NCBI GenBank assembly: GCA_016297695.1
Contig: JAEDGC010000012.1
Coordinates: 1-41,061, forward strand
From: Bacilli bacterium
GTDB lineage: Bacteria > Bacillota_I > Bacilli_A > RF39 > UBA660
Direction of reading: 5' to 3'
Length of the DNA stretch: 41,061 nt
Shown here one piece after another: positions 25,613 through 33,726 of the stretch; position 1 is the stretch's first letter; the number at the start of each line of letters is the position of its first letter. The position numbers were made by a program, and so were the translations under genes. A model generated the notes under the pieces. It saw only the letters and a program-made list of their open reading frames with translations, was not told the origin of the DNA and searched no databases.

Positions 25613-27140
25613 TTATTCATCTATTATATTAATTGGAATATCTAAATCTTCTATTCCATTTTTATCACTTATATTTTTTTCAGTTTCACTTTTGCTAACA
25701 AATTTTAGATGCATAACTTTTCCGAATTTCTTCAGAAACAAGTTTTTCTATTATTGCCTTATTTTCATACTTTTCTAACATTTCTCTTCCAAAGTTATTT
25801 TTGTTTGCTAGTTCAACTTCTATTGTCATATCATTTATTTGGTTTGCTTTACTTCCTATTAAATTCACATATATAGCTATCTTGCCACTTTGCTTTACTC
25901 TATTTATTACATTATTCCAATAAGAAGCACTTGGTGTGCTATTTTTTCGAGTTTGCTCTTCTATTTTCTTTTCTTTTTGTATATTTGTAATATTAACTTG
26001 TTTTTGTACAGGAGCAGCTTGTTTTACTGGTTCTTGTATAACAACATTTTGATTTACTATGTTTACTTCCATACAGGCTTTTATTATTCCTGTCTCAAAC
26101 ATTATGGCCTTTTGTGATGACCATTTTATATTATTTGCTAATTCAGACAATTCATAAATTAGTCTTAATAATCTTTCTTTATCAACGCTACCTGCTAATT
26201 CCTTTATATTTTTTATTTCTTCTTGATTATATATTTCTAATTTTGATGTAGATTTATATACTAAAATATCTTTTACATATTTTATAAGTTCCCACAAAAA
26301 ATTATCAATATCTTTTCCTTCTCCTAATATTGTATTTACTATATTTATTGCTTCTTCAGGTTCTTTATTAATAATTCCTTTTGCTAATTTATTTATATAT
26401 GTTATTTTAGGTATACCAACTAGATCTCTTACCTTATCTTCACTAATTTCTTCTGTTTGCTCTGCTGCGCATCTTTCTAGTATACTTATAGCATCTCTCA
26501 TTGCACCTTCTGAAAGTATTGCAATTAATTCTAATGCTTCTTTAGAAATTTGTATATTACTTTCTTTACAAATTATCTCTAATCTTTTTATTATATCTTG
26601 TGTTGATATTCTTTTAAAATCAAATCTTTGACATCTAGAAAGGATTGTTGCTGGTAGTTTTTGTGGTTCTGTTGTTGCTAAAATAAATTTAACATGCTCT
26701 GGTGGCTCTTCTAATGTTTTTAATAATGCATTAAATGCTCCCGTTGATAACATATGAACCTCATCTATTATATATACCCTATATTTTGCTCGTGTTGGTA
26801 AAAAATTGACTTCATCTCTAATTGCTCTTATATCTTCTACACTATTATTCGAAGCAGCATCCATTTCTACAACGTCTGTAAGTGAACCTGAAAGTATTGC
26901 CTTACATATTTCACATTCATTGCAAGGCTCTCCATCTTTAGGATTTAGGCAATTAACTGCTCTTGCTAAAATTTTTGCTGCTGATGTTTTTCCTGTTCCT
27001 CTTCCACCATTAAAAAGATATGCATGTCCAACTCTTTGTTCAACAACTTGGTTTCTTAAAGTTCTTGTTATATGCTCTTGCCCTACCATTTCACTAAAAT
27101 TTAATGGTCTAAATTTTCTATATAAAGCAGTATATCCCAA
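25613..27140 (-). CDS. dnaX: DNA polymerase III subunit gamma/tau, with a hidden C-terminus after a +1 shift
   Basis: DnaX is the clamp-loader ATPase. It opens GYTALYRKFRPLNFSEMVGQ, with Walker A NGGRGTGKTS, a four-cysteine zinc site (CLNPKDGEPCNECEIC), DEVHM and LATTEPQKLPATILSRCQ. I place the start at TTG 27140, spaced correctly from AGAGGTGA; a GTG at 27149 overlaps that site. Near the end the zero frame reads ATT CGG AAA and stops at 25695. Skipping the C gives EEIGKVMHLKFVSKSETEKN and continues to a stop at 25613, a 508-residue protein. This tail resembles the final strand of clostridial DnaX and brings the stop to the ybaB ribosome binding site. The gene is essential in bacteria. Confidence 0.9.
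25721..25724 (-). other. +1 frameshift site CGGA in dnaX
   Basis: Zero frame ATT CGG AAA; shifted ATT GGA AAA (Ile-Gly-Lys), Gly473. Zero-frame termination would give a slightly shorter protein with a different last ten residues. Confidence 0.75.
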
Positions 27141-27165
27141 AATTCTCACCTCTTATATAAATTTT

Positions 27166-27285
27166 AAGTTAACTTCTCTATGGAAAGCAATCCACATAAA
27201 AATTTGCTACTTATCGCTGCTTCCTTCCGGACCTGACGAGATTCATAGTTTTTTATTGAATTACTCTCCATACAAAAGTTAACTT
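27166..27285 (-). ncRNA. ffs: Signal recognition particle RNA (small bacterial type)
   Basis: The universal SRP RNA domain IV signature is present on the minus strand: GGTCCGGAAGGAAGCAGC within 27216-27234, with CAG before it. The flanks pair: TATGGAGAGTAATTC on the 5' side against GGATTGCTTTCCATA on the 3' side, and AAGTTAACTT occurs at both ends, giving a single long hairpin near 110-120 bases. It lies directly upstream of dnaX, as scr does in Bacillus. Ends are approximate. Confidence 0.95.
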
Positions 27286-27299
27286 AAAAAGACATGTTT

Positions 27300-27328
27300 A
27301 TTATATAATTTTATTTAAACTTAATCAA
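27300..27328 (-). promoter_or_regulatory. Promoter of the SRP RNA gene
   Basis: On the minus strand TTGATT (27323-27328) and TATAAT (27300-27305) are 17 bases apart and would start transcription about ten bases before the SRP RNA stem, possibly also feeding dnaX. Confidence 0.75.
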
Positions 27329-27337
27329 GTTTTTATA

Positions 27338-28087
27338 TTAAAATCTTTTAAAAATAACGTTTGTTAACTCTGAATCTTCTTTTGTTGAAACACCTTCTTG
27401 CAATATATTTCCTGTTGGCAAATTCAATTTAACATTAGCTTTAAAATTATATCCTGACGTAGTTTCAATAATTAAATCAAATGCTACTTCTAATTCTACA
27501 TTTTCTATATCTATTCCCGCTTTTTCTAAAAGTTTTCCATCACTTACTATTTTTTCTTCTTTGTTATATGTATAATCACCAATATCTTTTTGTAAAATAC
27601 TAAATCCTACTATTCCACCTTGATTGCTTATTTGTAGAACTTCTGGCGCTGTTGACAAAGCCCCTGTGTATTCTAATGAATCTGTAATTATGCATTCTTC
27701 ATTTTGGTAATCATATGTTAATTCGTTTGTACTTGGTCTATATATTATTACTGTTCCACTTTCTGTTTTTTTATTTATTATAAAATTACAAAATTTTATA
27801 GTCTTTATTGTATCTTGTTTTTTATAATTATTATTTTTTTCAAAAGCGAAATAAATATCATTTTTTTGTATTAAACTTGCTTTCCATGTATCTCCGTCAT
27901 TTTTTATATCTTCTGTTTGTGCAGTACTCATGACACTTATACTTTTTAAGTTGAATGGCATCTTTTTTTCGCCTTCAATGTGATATTTAAACATTAATAT
28001 TCCAGCTATTAATAATATTAGTACAACAATAAATATTATAACATAAATATGTATTATCCTTTTTTTAAAAAAGCTATCTTGCCTCAT
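27338..28087 (-). CDS. Membrane-anchored protein of unknown function
   Basis: I do not recognise this 249-residue protein. It has a basic N-terminus, one membrane helix (YVIIFIVVLILLIAGILMF, about residues 14-32) and an extracytoplasmic, beta-rich domain with many threonines and asparagines. There is no lipobox and no catalytic motif that I can see. Its ATG overlaps the zero-frame stop of tadA (ATGA), and it stands between tadA and the SRP RNA, where related genomes usually have nothing. It contains no in-frame CGG. Confidence 0.8.
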   Translation of the reverse strand: MRQDSFFKKRIIHIYVIIFIVVLILLIAGILMFKYHIEGEKKMPFNLKSISVMSTAQTEDIKNDGDTWKASLIQKNDIYFAFEKNNNYKKQDTIKTIKFCNFIINKKTESGTVIIYRPSTNELTYDYQNEECIITDSLEYTGALSTAPEVLQISNQGGIVGFSILQKDIGDYTYNKEEKIVSDGKLLEKAGIDIENVELEVAFDLIIETTSGYNFKANVKLNLPTGNILQEGVSTKEDSELTNVIFKRF

Positions 28088-28554
28088 TTTTTCCTCCGTT
28101 TCGCATTTCTTAACATCTTAAAAAAATCCTTTAAAATATATTCACAATCTTCCTGTAAAATACCTGTTTCTACTTCTACTTCATGATTAAATTTATAATC
28201 TTCCATATTTATAACAGACTTGCAAGAACCTGTTTTTGGATCTAATGTTCCTATATATATTTTTTTTATTCTAGAATTAACAATTGCTCCCATACACATC
28301 ATACATGGTTCTAGTGTTATATACATTTCACAATCTTCTAATCTCCATGCATTTAACTTTTTATTTGCTTTTTCTATTGCCAAAATTTCTGCGTGTGCAA
28401 TGCTGCTGTTTTTACTTTCTCTTAAATTATGTGCCCTCGCAATTATTTCTTCATTTTTTACAATAACTGCTCCCACTGGTATTTCTAGTTTTTTATATGC
28501 TTTTTTAGCTTCTTTTAAAGCTTCTTTCATGAAAATTTCTTTATTATTTATCAA
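28084..28554 (-). CDS. tadA: tRNA-specific adenosine deaminase TadA
   Basis: TadA deaminates A34 to inosine in tRNA-Arg(ACG). The 156-residue protein has the cytidine-deaminase zinc site HAE (54-56) with the proton-shuttling glutamate and PCMMC (83-87). The start is TTG 28554 with GGGAG upstream. Its final codons read AAA CGG AGG AAA AAA TGA, a basic tail that is plausible as it stands and gives the ATGA overlap with the next gene; a +1 shift at this CGG would instead give GGKNEAR and stop at 28074. I annotate the unshifted end. The enzyme allows CGU, CGC and CGA, but not CGG, to be read by one tRNA. Confidence 0.93.
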   Translation of the reverse strand: MINNKEIFMKEALKEAKKAYKKLEIPVGAVIVKNEEIIARAHNLRESKNSSIAHAEILAIEKANKKLNAWRLEDCEMYITLEPCMMCMGAIVNSRIKKIYIGTLDPKTGSCKSVINMEDYKFNHEVEVETGILQEDCEYILKDFFKMLRNAKRRKK

Positions 28555-28592
28555 TTATTTTCTCCCTATCTGGATTTAAATCAATTCTTTTT

Positions 28593-28687
28593 GTGCACTT
28601 AGTTGGATTCGGCAAGCCGCGTCCTAAAAACAATCCAAAGGGGTTGTTTTTGCCTTCACTTCGTTTCAGCACGTCCTTTTCGAATCC
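28593..28687. repeat. tRNA-derived duplication with a multi-hairpin element
   Basis: GTGCACTTAGTTGGATTCG (28593-28611) is an exact copy of the 3' end of the tRNA-Arg gene at 28737-28755. The copy is followed by a structured stretch: GGATTCG (28605-28611) pairs with CGAATCC (28681-28687), enclosing AAAAACAATCC paired with GGGGTTGTTTTT. It looks like an integration scar or a tRNA-associated repeat; no integrase is nearby. Confidence 0.65.
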
Positions 28688-28734
28688 TCTAATCATATTG
28701 TAAATTAATCAAATCATATTTTTAATATGCTTTA

Positions 28735-28811
28735 TGGTGCACTTAGTTGGATTCGAACCAACGGCCTCTCCCTTAGGAGGGGAGCGCTCTATCCACCTGA
28801 GCTATAAGTGC
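28735..28811 (-). tRNA. tRNA-Arg (anticodon CCU)
   Basis: A complete cloverleaf: acceptor GCACTTA/TAAGTGC, D-arm AGCTCAGGTGGATAGAGC, anticodon arm CTCCC-CTCCTAA-GGGAG with anticodon CCT in a normal seven-base loop, T-arm GTTGGTTCGAATCCAAC, discriminator A and an encoded CCA. It reads AGG. It cannot read CGG, so it does not supply the decoding that appears to be missing in this genome. Confidence 0.96.
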
Positions 28812-28843
28812 ATACATGGTTATTATACACTAGTTTAAACGTT

Positions 28844-28872
28844 TTGACAAGGAATATATATTATATTATAAT
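28844..28872 (+). promoter_or_regulatory. Consensus promoter of the ttcA-like gene
   Basis: Perfect TTGACA (28844-28849), 17-base spacer and perfect TATAAT (28867-28872), 43 bases before the ATG and divergent from the tRNA gene. Confidence 0.85.
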
Positions 28873-28915
28873 AAATATCAAATTGTAATTTTTATAATTA
28901 AAAGGAGTAATTTTT

Positions 28916-29626
28916 ATGCAACGTATTTTAAGTTATGTTAGAAAAGCAATAGATGATTATAATATGATTGAAGATGGAGATAAAATTGCGGTTGGTTTAT
29001 CTGGTGGTAAAGATTCCATAACTTTACTTATGGCATTAAAAAATTTGCAAATTTTTTATCCAAAAAAGTTCGAAGTTATTGCAATTAGTATAAATCCAGG
29101 CTTTGAATTTTTTAATAGTAATTTTTTAAGAAATACTTGCGAAAAAATTGGAGTTCAATATGTAGAAGAAAAAACTCATATAAAAGAAATTGTTTTCGAT
29201 ATTAGAAATGAAAAAAATCCTTGTTCTTTATGCGCAAATTTAAGAAGAGGAATATTAAATAGTGTAGCTATTAGAGAAGGATGTAATAAAATAGCATTAG
29301 GTCATAATGAGGATGATGTTTTGGAAACTTTCTTTTTAAATTTATTATATGGTGGAAACATTAACACTTTTGCTCCGACATCATATATGGATAGATCTAA
29401 AATAACTTTAATTAGGCCTCTTATTTATGCTCCAGAAAGGTGTATTAAAACCTTTGTAAAGAAAAACAATATAGAAGTAATGCCTAAATGCTGTCCAATG
29501 GATGGAGAATCTAAAAGAGAAGATATGAAAAACCTAATTTGGGATTTTCAAAAGAAAATTCCAAATGTTAAAGCAAATATTTATGGAGCAATTAAAAGGA
29601 GTAATATAAAAGGATGGAATAAATAA
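28916..29626 (+). CDS. TtcA-like tRNA 2-thiolation protein
   Basis: A PP-loop ATPase of 236 residues in the TtcA/TtuA family that thiolates tRNA bases using an iron-sulfur cluster. The PP-loop is SGGKDS (29-34). Cluster ligands are likely Cys103 and Cys106 in CSLC plus a cysteine from the CCPMDGE segment near residue 193; GHNEDDVLETFFLN is the second family motif. AAAAGGAG precedes ATG. It stands alone between a consensus promoter and a hairpin terminator. TtcA modifies C32 of some arginine tRNAs in other bacteria; whether that applies here is unknown. Confidence 0.88.
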   Translation: MQRILSYVRKAIDDYNMIEDGDKIAVGLSGGKDSITLLMALKNLQIFYPKKFEVIAISINPGFEFFNSNFLRNTCEKIGVQYVEEKTHIKEIVFDIRNEKNPCSLCANLRRGILNSVAIREGCNKIALGHNEDDVLETFFLNLLYGGNINTFAPTSYMDRSKITLIRPLIYAPERCIKTFVKKNNIEVMPKCCPMDGESKREDMKNLIWDFQKKIPNVKANIYGAIKRSNIKGWNK

Positions 29627-29640
29627 TTCCATCCTTTATA
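29609..29640 (+). terminator. Terminator overlapping the end of the ttcA-like gene
   Basis: AAAGGATGGAAT (29609-29620) pairs with ATTCCATCCTTT (29626-29637) around AAATA, and includes the stop codon. The T-run is short. Confidence 0.7.
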
Positions 29641-29706
29641 AATTAAATCATTTTACATATTAATTATAAATTTCATTTTTAAAATTAACTTCATTGCTTA
29701 CTCTTT

Positions 29707-31431
29707 CTATTTTAAAATTCCTCTCATTCCATTACTTAAATCTTCTACAAGTTCAGTAGCTTCTTCCATATTTTTGCCCTTCACTCCCATGTATAATTTT
29801 ATTTTAGGTTCTGTTCCTGATGGTCTTACACAACCCCAAAAATCATTTTCTAGTTCAAAATATAATACATTAGATTTTGGTAAGTCTTCTTGGCATATTT
29901 CTCCTGTTATACAATTTTTTACTCTTCCATTTGAATAATCTCTTAATTTTAATACTTTGTATTTTCCAATTTCTTTTGGTGGATTATTTCTTATTTCTTC
30001 CATCATATTTTTAATTTTTTGAGCTCCCTCTGCGCCTTCTAAAACAATAGAAATTTGCCCTTCTTTATAATATCCATATTTTTTATACATATTTTGCATA
30101 TTATCCCAAAGAGTTAATCCTTGCTTTTTATAAAGTGCAGCCGATTCTGAAAGAAGCATTAATGCTGCAATTCCATCTTTATCTCTCACCTTGTCGCCTA
30201 CTAAACAGCCATAACTTTCTTCATATCCCATTATGCATTTATATGAATTGTCTCTTTCGAATTCTCTTATTTTTGCTGCTACATTTTTGAATCCTGTTAA
30301 CACTTCAAATAATTTAACCCCATTTTCCTCGCAAATTCTATCTGTCATGTTTGAAGATACTATCGTTTTTATTAATGCAACATTTTTATTTAAGAACCCT
30401 TTTTCTCTTTCTTGATTTATCAAATAATCTGCAACAGTAAGTCCTATCATATTTCCATTAAATAATATATATTCTCCTGTTTTACTATCCTTTACATGTA
30501 ACCCTATTCTATCTGCATCTGGGTCATTTGCAACAACTATGTCAGCATCTACTTCTTTTGCAAGGTTTAAAGCTAGTTCAAAAGCTGCAGGGTCTTCTGG
30601 ATTTGGGTAACTCACAGTTGGAAATCTTCCATCTGGTTCTGCTTGTTCTTTTACTACATATACATTTGTAAATCCTAATTCATTTAATATTCTTAAAGCC
30701 AACTTTTTTCCTGTTCCATGCAATGGTGTATATACTATTTTTATATCTTTTCCATACTCTTTATCTATTTCTTTATTTAATGCAATTGATTTTAAATATT
30801 CAATATATTTTTTATCAATTTCTTCTCCTATTGTATTATATAAACCTTTTTGGACAGCCTCTTCTTCCGTTATTTCTTTAATTTCTGAATATTTTTCTAT
30901 TGCATTTACCTCTTCTGTTATTTCTTTATCTACTGGAAAAGAAATTTGAGCTCCATCTTCCCAATAAACTTTATATCCATTATATTTTGGTGGATTATGA
31001 CTTGCAGTAATTACTATTCCAGAAATACATCCTAGTTCTCTTACTGTAAAAGATAATTCTGGTGTTGGTCTTAAAGATTCAAATCTATATGTCTTTATTC
31101 CATTTGCATTTAATATTAATGCTGCTAGCTTACTAAATTCTTGTGACATATTTCTTGAATCATATGCAATAGCAACACCTTTATTTTGTCCATTATTTTT
31201 TAGAATATAATTTGCTAATCCCTGAGTTGCTTTTCCTACAGTATATTTATTCATTCTATTTGTTCCTGCTCCTACTATTCCACGTAATCCAGCTGTTCCA
31301 AATTCTAGGTCTTTATAAAAACTATCCTTTATTTCTGTTTCATCAATTTTAATTCTTCTTAATTCTTCTTTTGTTTCTTCATCAATTTCATTGCTACTTA
31401 ACCATTCTTCATATTTTTTTAAATATTCCAT
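29707..31431 (-). CDS. pgcA: Alpha-phosphoglucomutase/phosphomannomutase
   Basis: A phosphohexomutase of 574 residues (PgcA length). The phosphoserine loop TASHNPP is at 142-148 with Ser144 as active residue, the metal loop is NDPDADRIG, the sugar loop GYEESYGC and the phosphate-binding loop RPSGTEPKIKLY lies near the end. It converts glucose-6-phosphate and glucose-1-phosphate. It follows the UDP-sugar pyrophosphorylase gene by 12 bases, so both steps to UDP-sugar are made from one operon that can serve glycolipid and glycan synthesis. Confidence 0.95.
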   Translation of the reverse strand: MEYLKKYEEWLSSNEIDEETKEELRRIKIDETEIKDSFYKDLEFGTAGLRGIVGAGTNRMNKYTVGKATQGLANYILKNNGQNKGVAIAYDSRNMSQEFSKLAALILNANGIKTYRFESLRPTPELSFTVRELGCISGIVITASHNPPKYNGYKVYWEDGAQISFPVDKEITEEVNAIEKYSEIKEITEEEAVQKGLYNTIGEEIDKKYIEYLKSIALNKEIDKEYGKDIKIVYTPLHGTGKKLALRILNELGFTNVYVVKEQAEPDGRFPTVSYPNPEDPAAFELALNLAKEVDADIVVANDPDADRIGLHVKDSKTGEYILFNGNMIGLTVADYLINQEREKGFLNKNVALIKTIVSSNMTDRICEENGVKLFEVLTGFKNVAAKIREFERDNSYKCIMGYEESYGCLVGDKVRDKDGIAALMLLSESAALYKKQGLTLWDNMQNMYKKYGYYKEGQISIVLEGAEGAQKIKNMMEEIRNNPPKEIGKYKVLKLRDYSNGRVKNCITGEICQEDLPKSNVLYFELENDFWGCVRPSGTEPKIKLYMGVKGKNMEEATELVEDLSNGMRGILK

Positions 31432-31443
31432 AATTATCTCCTT

Positions 31444-32689
31444 TTATTTTTTTAAATGGTATTTATTATATAATTCTCTTGCTGTTTCTACGCTGTCTAC
31501 TCCTGTTTTACCTTTTACTGGAGCAAACTCTTCTTCTCTTTTTACTCTTAATATTGCCATGTCATCTAATTTTTGAAAACTGTCAAATATAAAACTTTCA
31601 AATTTATATGCATTTGGTTTATCTGGTTCTATTATACTTCCTTTTTCATCCATATATGTAGCTTTTTTAAAAGCGCTATGATATGGCAATTTATTATTTC
31701 CTATTTCTTCTATTGCCTTTATATTAAACATATTGCAATTAATATGTGATTCTCCATATACCAAGTTGCCATCTTTATCTTTTTTTTCTGCCATTTCTTT
31801 ACTAATTTCCGTATATTCTATTACAGCTGGTCGCCCATTTTTTTTGCAAAATACTCCTACTTTTTCTTGAGGATTTGCTTTTACTAATGATTTTCCTATT
31901 GCTAATACTTTTTTGTCCACAGCAACTCCAATAAGTATTTCATCAACCATCTTAACTAAAGGATTATCAACAGGTCCAACAAATATCCATTCTATTTTAT
32001 TTTTTTTCATATCATCTACTATGCCATTTTTAAACATTGCTTCAAATATTCCACCATGGCCATCTGCAGCTTCTTTTATTATGCCTTCTTTATTTAATAA
32101 AATTTTTCCGTCCGTTCTCACCATTGGTAGTTCTCCTTGAACAAAAAATTTTATTTTTTCTTTTGGATAATTAAAGTAATTATTCTTTTCAAAAAATGCT
32201 ATTGTTTGTGCATTGTTTTCTCTACTTGTCATTATATACCATGGAATATATACATTATAATTTATTTTAGCTGTTTTTAAATTATCACATAATATTTCAA
32301 ATAATGATTTATCTGGCTCTACTCCTAACATATATGTTCCTTTTGGTCCGTCGTGTCCGAAGCCTTGTCCCTTGTCCTCCTGCCATTGTAACAGCAGCTA
32401 AATTTCCTTCTTTTATTTCTTTAATTCCTAAATTTTTATAATATACTTTTTCTTCTTCTGAAAGATTATTTTTATCAATGTATGTTATTGGTTCTATTTT
32501 TGCTTTATCTTCTTCTACTTGTTTTTTTGTATTTTCATATAATTTATTTATTTGTTCAAAATTTATGCTTAATATTTGGTTTATCAGTTTATTTTTTTCT
32601 TCTTGTGACAGTTTATCATAAAAAGCTAATAAATGCTCCTGATTATATTTTTTTAAAATTTTCTTTGCTTTTTCAAATTGAGTCTCCAA
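31444..32689 (-). CDS. UDP-sugar pyrophosphorylase (UDPGP/UAP1 family), read through a +1 shift at CGG
   Basis: A uridylyltransferase of 414 residues making UDP-glucose or UDP-GlcNAc from UTP and the sugar-1-phosphate. Start is TTG 32689 behind GGAGG. Codons up to 110 give AAVTMAGGQGTRL; the zero frame then reads CGG ACA CGA CGG and drifts into a basic nonsense tail. Skipping the C gives GHDGPKGTYMLGV, completing the invariant uridyl-binding signature GGQGTRLGxxxPKG, and the protein stays in frame with FVQGELPM, DGHGGIFEAM and FVGPVDNPLVK to the end. The shift point (Gly111) is in the heart of the active site, so the gene is useless without it. Confidence 0.9.
32356..32359 (-). other. +1 frameshift site CGGA in the UDP-sugar pyrophosphorylase gene
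   Basis: Zero frame CTT CGG ACA; continuation CTT GGA CAC (Leu-Gly-His) inside the nucleotide-binding signature. A second CGG at 32350 is out of frame once the shift has occurred. Confidence 0.9.
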
Positions 32690-32771
32690 CTTTAAACCTC
32701 CTTTTATAATTCAACAATGCTATATTATATCAATTTACATTTTTAGTCAATAATTTTTACCTCCCTTATTA

Positions 32772-32806
32772 CAAAAGAAAGGAGCTAGCATTCTGCCAGC
32801 TCCTTT
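32772..32806 (-). terminator. Strong terminator of the orphan cassette
   Basis: On the minus strand AAAGGAGCTGGC pairs with GCTAGCTCCTTT (one G-T wobble) around AGAAT, followed by CTTTT. It directly follows the orphan gene. Confidence 0.85.
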
Positions 32807-32813
32807 CAAGGAA

Positions 32814-33074
32814 TCAAAATCGTACCATGATAAAAATTTTATATCCTCCATCACAGTTTCCCTTTGTAAAAACACTACAAGCTTTAAAATCGCTCGCAAT
32901 AATTTCAACTTCTCTCTCAAAGGCTTCCACCTTATCCAAGTTACTCCTTACCCAGAACTCATACTCGATTCTATTTTTTTCTGCTTTAAATCGAGTATTT
33001 AAATAGCTCTGGCTCACTCCAAGAAGTTCAATAGCCTTTCTGTCTATTTTCCGCTTGCAATTTTTCGCTTTCAT
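32814..33074 (-). CDS. Foreign-looking orphan small protein with an in-frame CGG
   Basis: I do not recognise this 86-residue protein. It begins MKAKNCKRKIDRKAIELLGV, with a possible short helix-turn-helix-like start (IELLGVSQSYLNTRFKAE), and ends in a cysteine- and glycine-containing strand. Base composition is visibly richer in GC than all neighbours, and codons rare elsewhere here (CGA twice, GCG twice, CTT, GTG, CAG) are frequent, which suggests recent transfer. Codon 8 is CGG; a +1 shift there would stop after two codons. GGAAG precedes ATG, a perfect consensus promoter lies upstream and a strong terminator downstream, so it is a self-contained monocistronic unit. Confidence 0.65.
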   Translation of the reverse strand: MKAKNCKRKIDRKAIELLGVSQSYLNTRFKAEKNRIEYEFWVRSNLDKVEAFEREVEIIASDFKACSVFTKGNCDGGYKIFIMVRF

Positions 33075-33108
33075 ATTTATCTTCCTTTCATAAATTTTTA
33101 TTGTGAAT

Positions 33109-33137
33109 ATTATATCAGTATTCCAATTTTATGTCAA
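33109..33137 (-). promoter_or_regulatory. Perfect consensus promoter of the orphan cassette
   Basis: On the minus strand TTGACA (33132-33137), exactly 17 bases, TATAAT (33109-33114) with an upstream TG. The -35 overlaps the stop codon of the preceding gene. Confidence 0.85.
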
Positions 33138-33664
33138 TTTGCCTGTTTTTCTTTGTATATTTCAAAAACATCTTCTATTTTATTTATTCCAGATGTATTT
33201 ATAATAAAATCATGTTCATCTAATATTTCCCTAATGTCGTTGTCAAACTCATCTACTTCAAAGCAATTAATTATTGTTATGTATTTTTTATTATTTCTAT
33301 ACTTATTAAAATATCTATCTACCATCTCATTTACTGTTTTTATATATTTTTTGCTACCGCTTATTAATATTATTGCCTCTTTTTCTTTTTTCATTTTATT
33401 TTTTAATTTACTCTCAACATTTGTAAATTTTTGAATTTTGGTATTCTTCCAATTAATACTTAAAATTTGTTCTTTGTTTTCTTCATTTAAAACTATCTTA
33501 GATAAAATTACTTCTACGTTTTTTCTTAAATCAAATTCTAAAAATGGGATAACTTCTATTTGTTCTTTTATTTGTTTGCTTAAATATGGTAATAACATAG
33601 TTACTAAATGTACACTACTTACATAAAATCCACATACTTTTCTAACACTGTTAGATTTCTCCAT
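33134..33664 (-). CDS. Hypothetical protein with Rossmann-like pattern
   Basis: I cannot assign this 176-residue protein. It starts EKSNSVRKVCGFYVSSVHLV, is rich in lysine and glutamate, and the second half alternates hydrophobic strands and helices (AIILISGSKKYIKTVNEMV, then YITIINCFEVDEFDNDI, then HDFIINTSGINKIEDVF), which could be a small nucleotide-binding or Rossmann-like fold. No signal peptide or membrane helix is seen. GGGGAGG precedes its ATG by nine bases. Its promoter carries a palindrome over the -10 box, so it is probably under repressor control. Confidence 0.75.
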   Translation of the reverse strand: MEKSNSVRKVCGFYVSSVHLVTMLLPYLSKQIKEQIEVIPFLEFDLRKNVEVILSKIVLNEENKEQILSINWKNTKIQKFTNVESKLKNKMKKEKEAIILISGSKKYIKTVNEMVDRYFNKYRNNKKYITIINCFEVDEFDNDIREILDEHDFIINTSGINKIEDVFEIYKEKQAN

Positions 33665-33691
33665 ATTTGAACCTCCCCTAAGTTTTCCTAC

Positions 33692-33726
33692 TGGTAAATT
33701 TTACCATTTATTTTTATTTGTGTCAA
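33692..33726 (-). promoter_or_regulatory. Promoter with an operator-like palindrome
   Basis: On the minus strand TTGACA (33721-33726), 17 bases, TAAAAT (33698-33703). The -10 box lies inside the palindrome TGGTAAAATTTACCA (33692-33706; seven-base arms around one base), a likely repressor site for the hypothetical gene. Confidence 0.6.

Noticed and set aside
25941..25947. AAAAAAT heptamer in dnaX as an E. coli-like -1 frameshift site
   Set aside because: It lies in a variable linker, the zero frame continues into conserved sequence, and I see no stimulatory stem or upstream Shine-Dalgarno element. Nothing supports a -1 product.
32348..32350. Second CGG shortly after the pyrophosphorylase shift site as another shift
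   Set aside because: It is in frame only in the unshifted reading. After the shift it spans GAC GGA and is out of frame, and the conserved protein continues without change.
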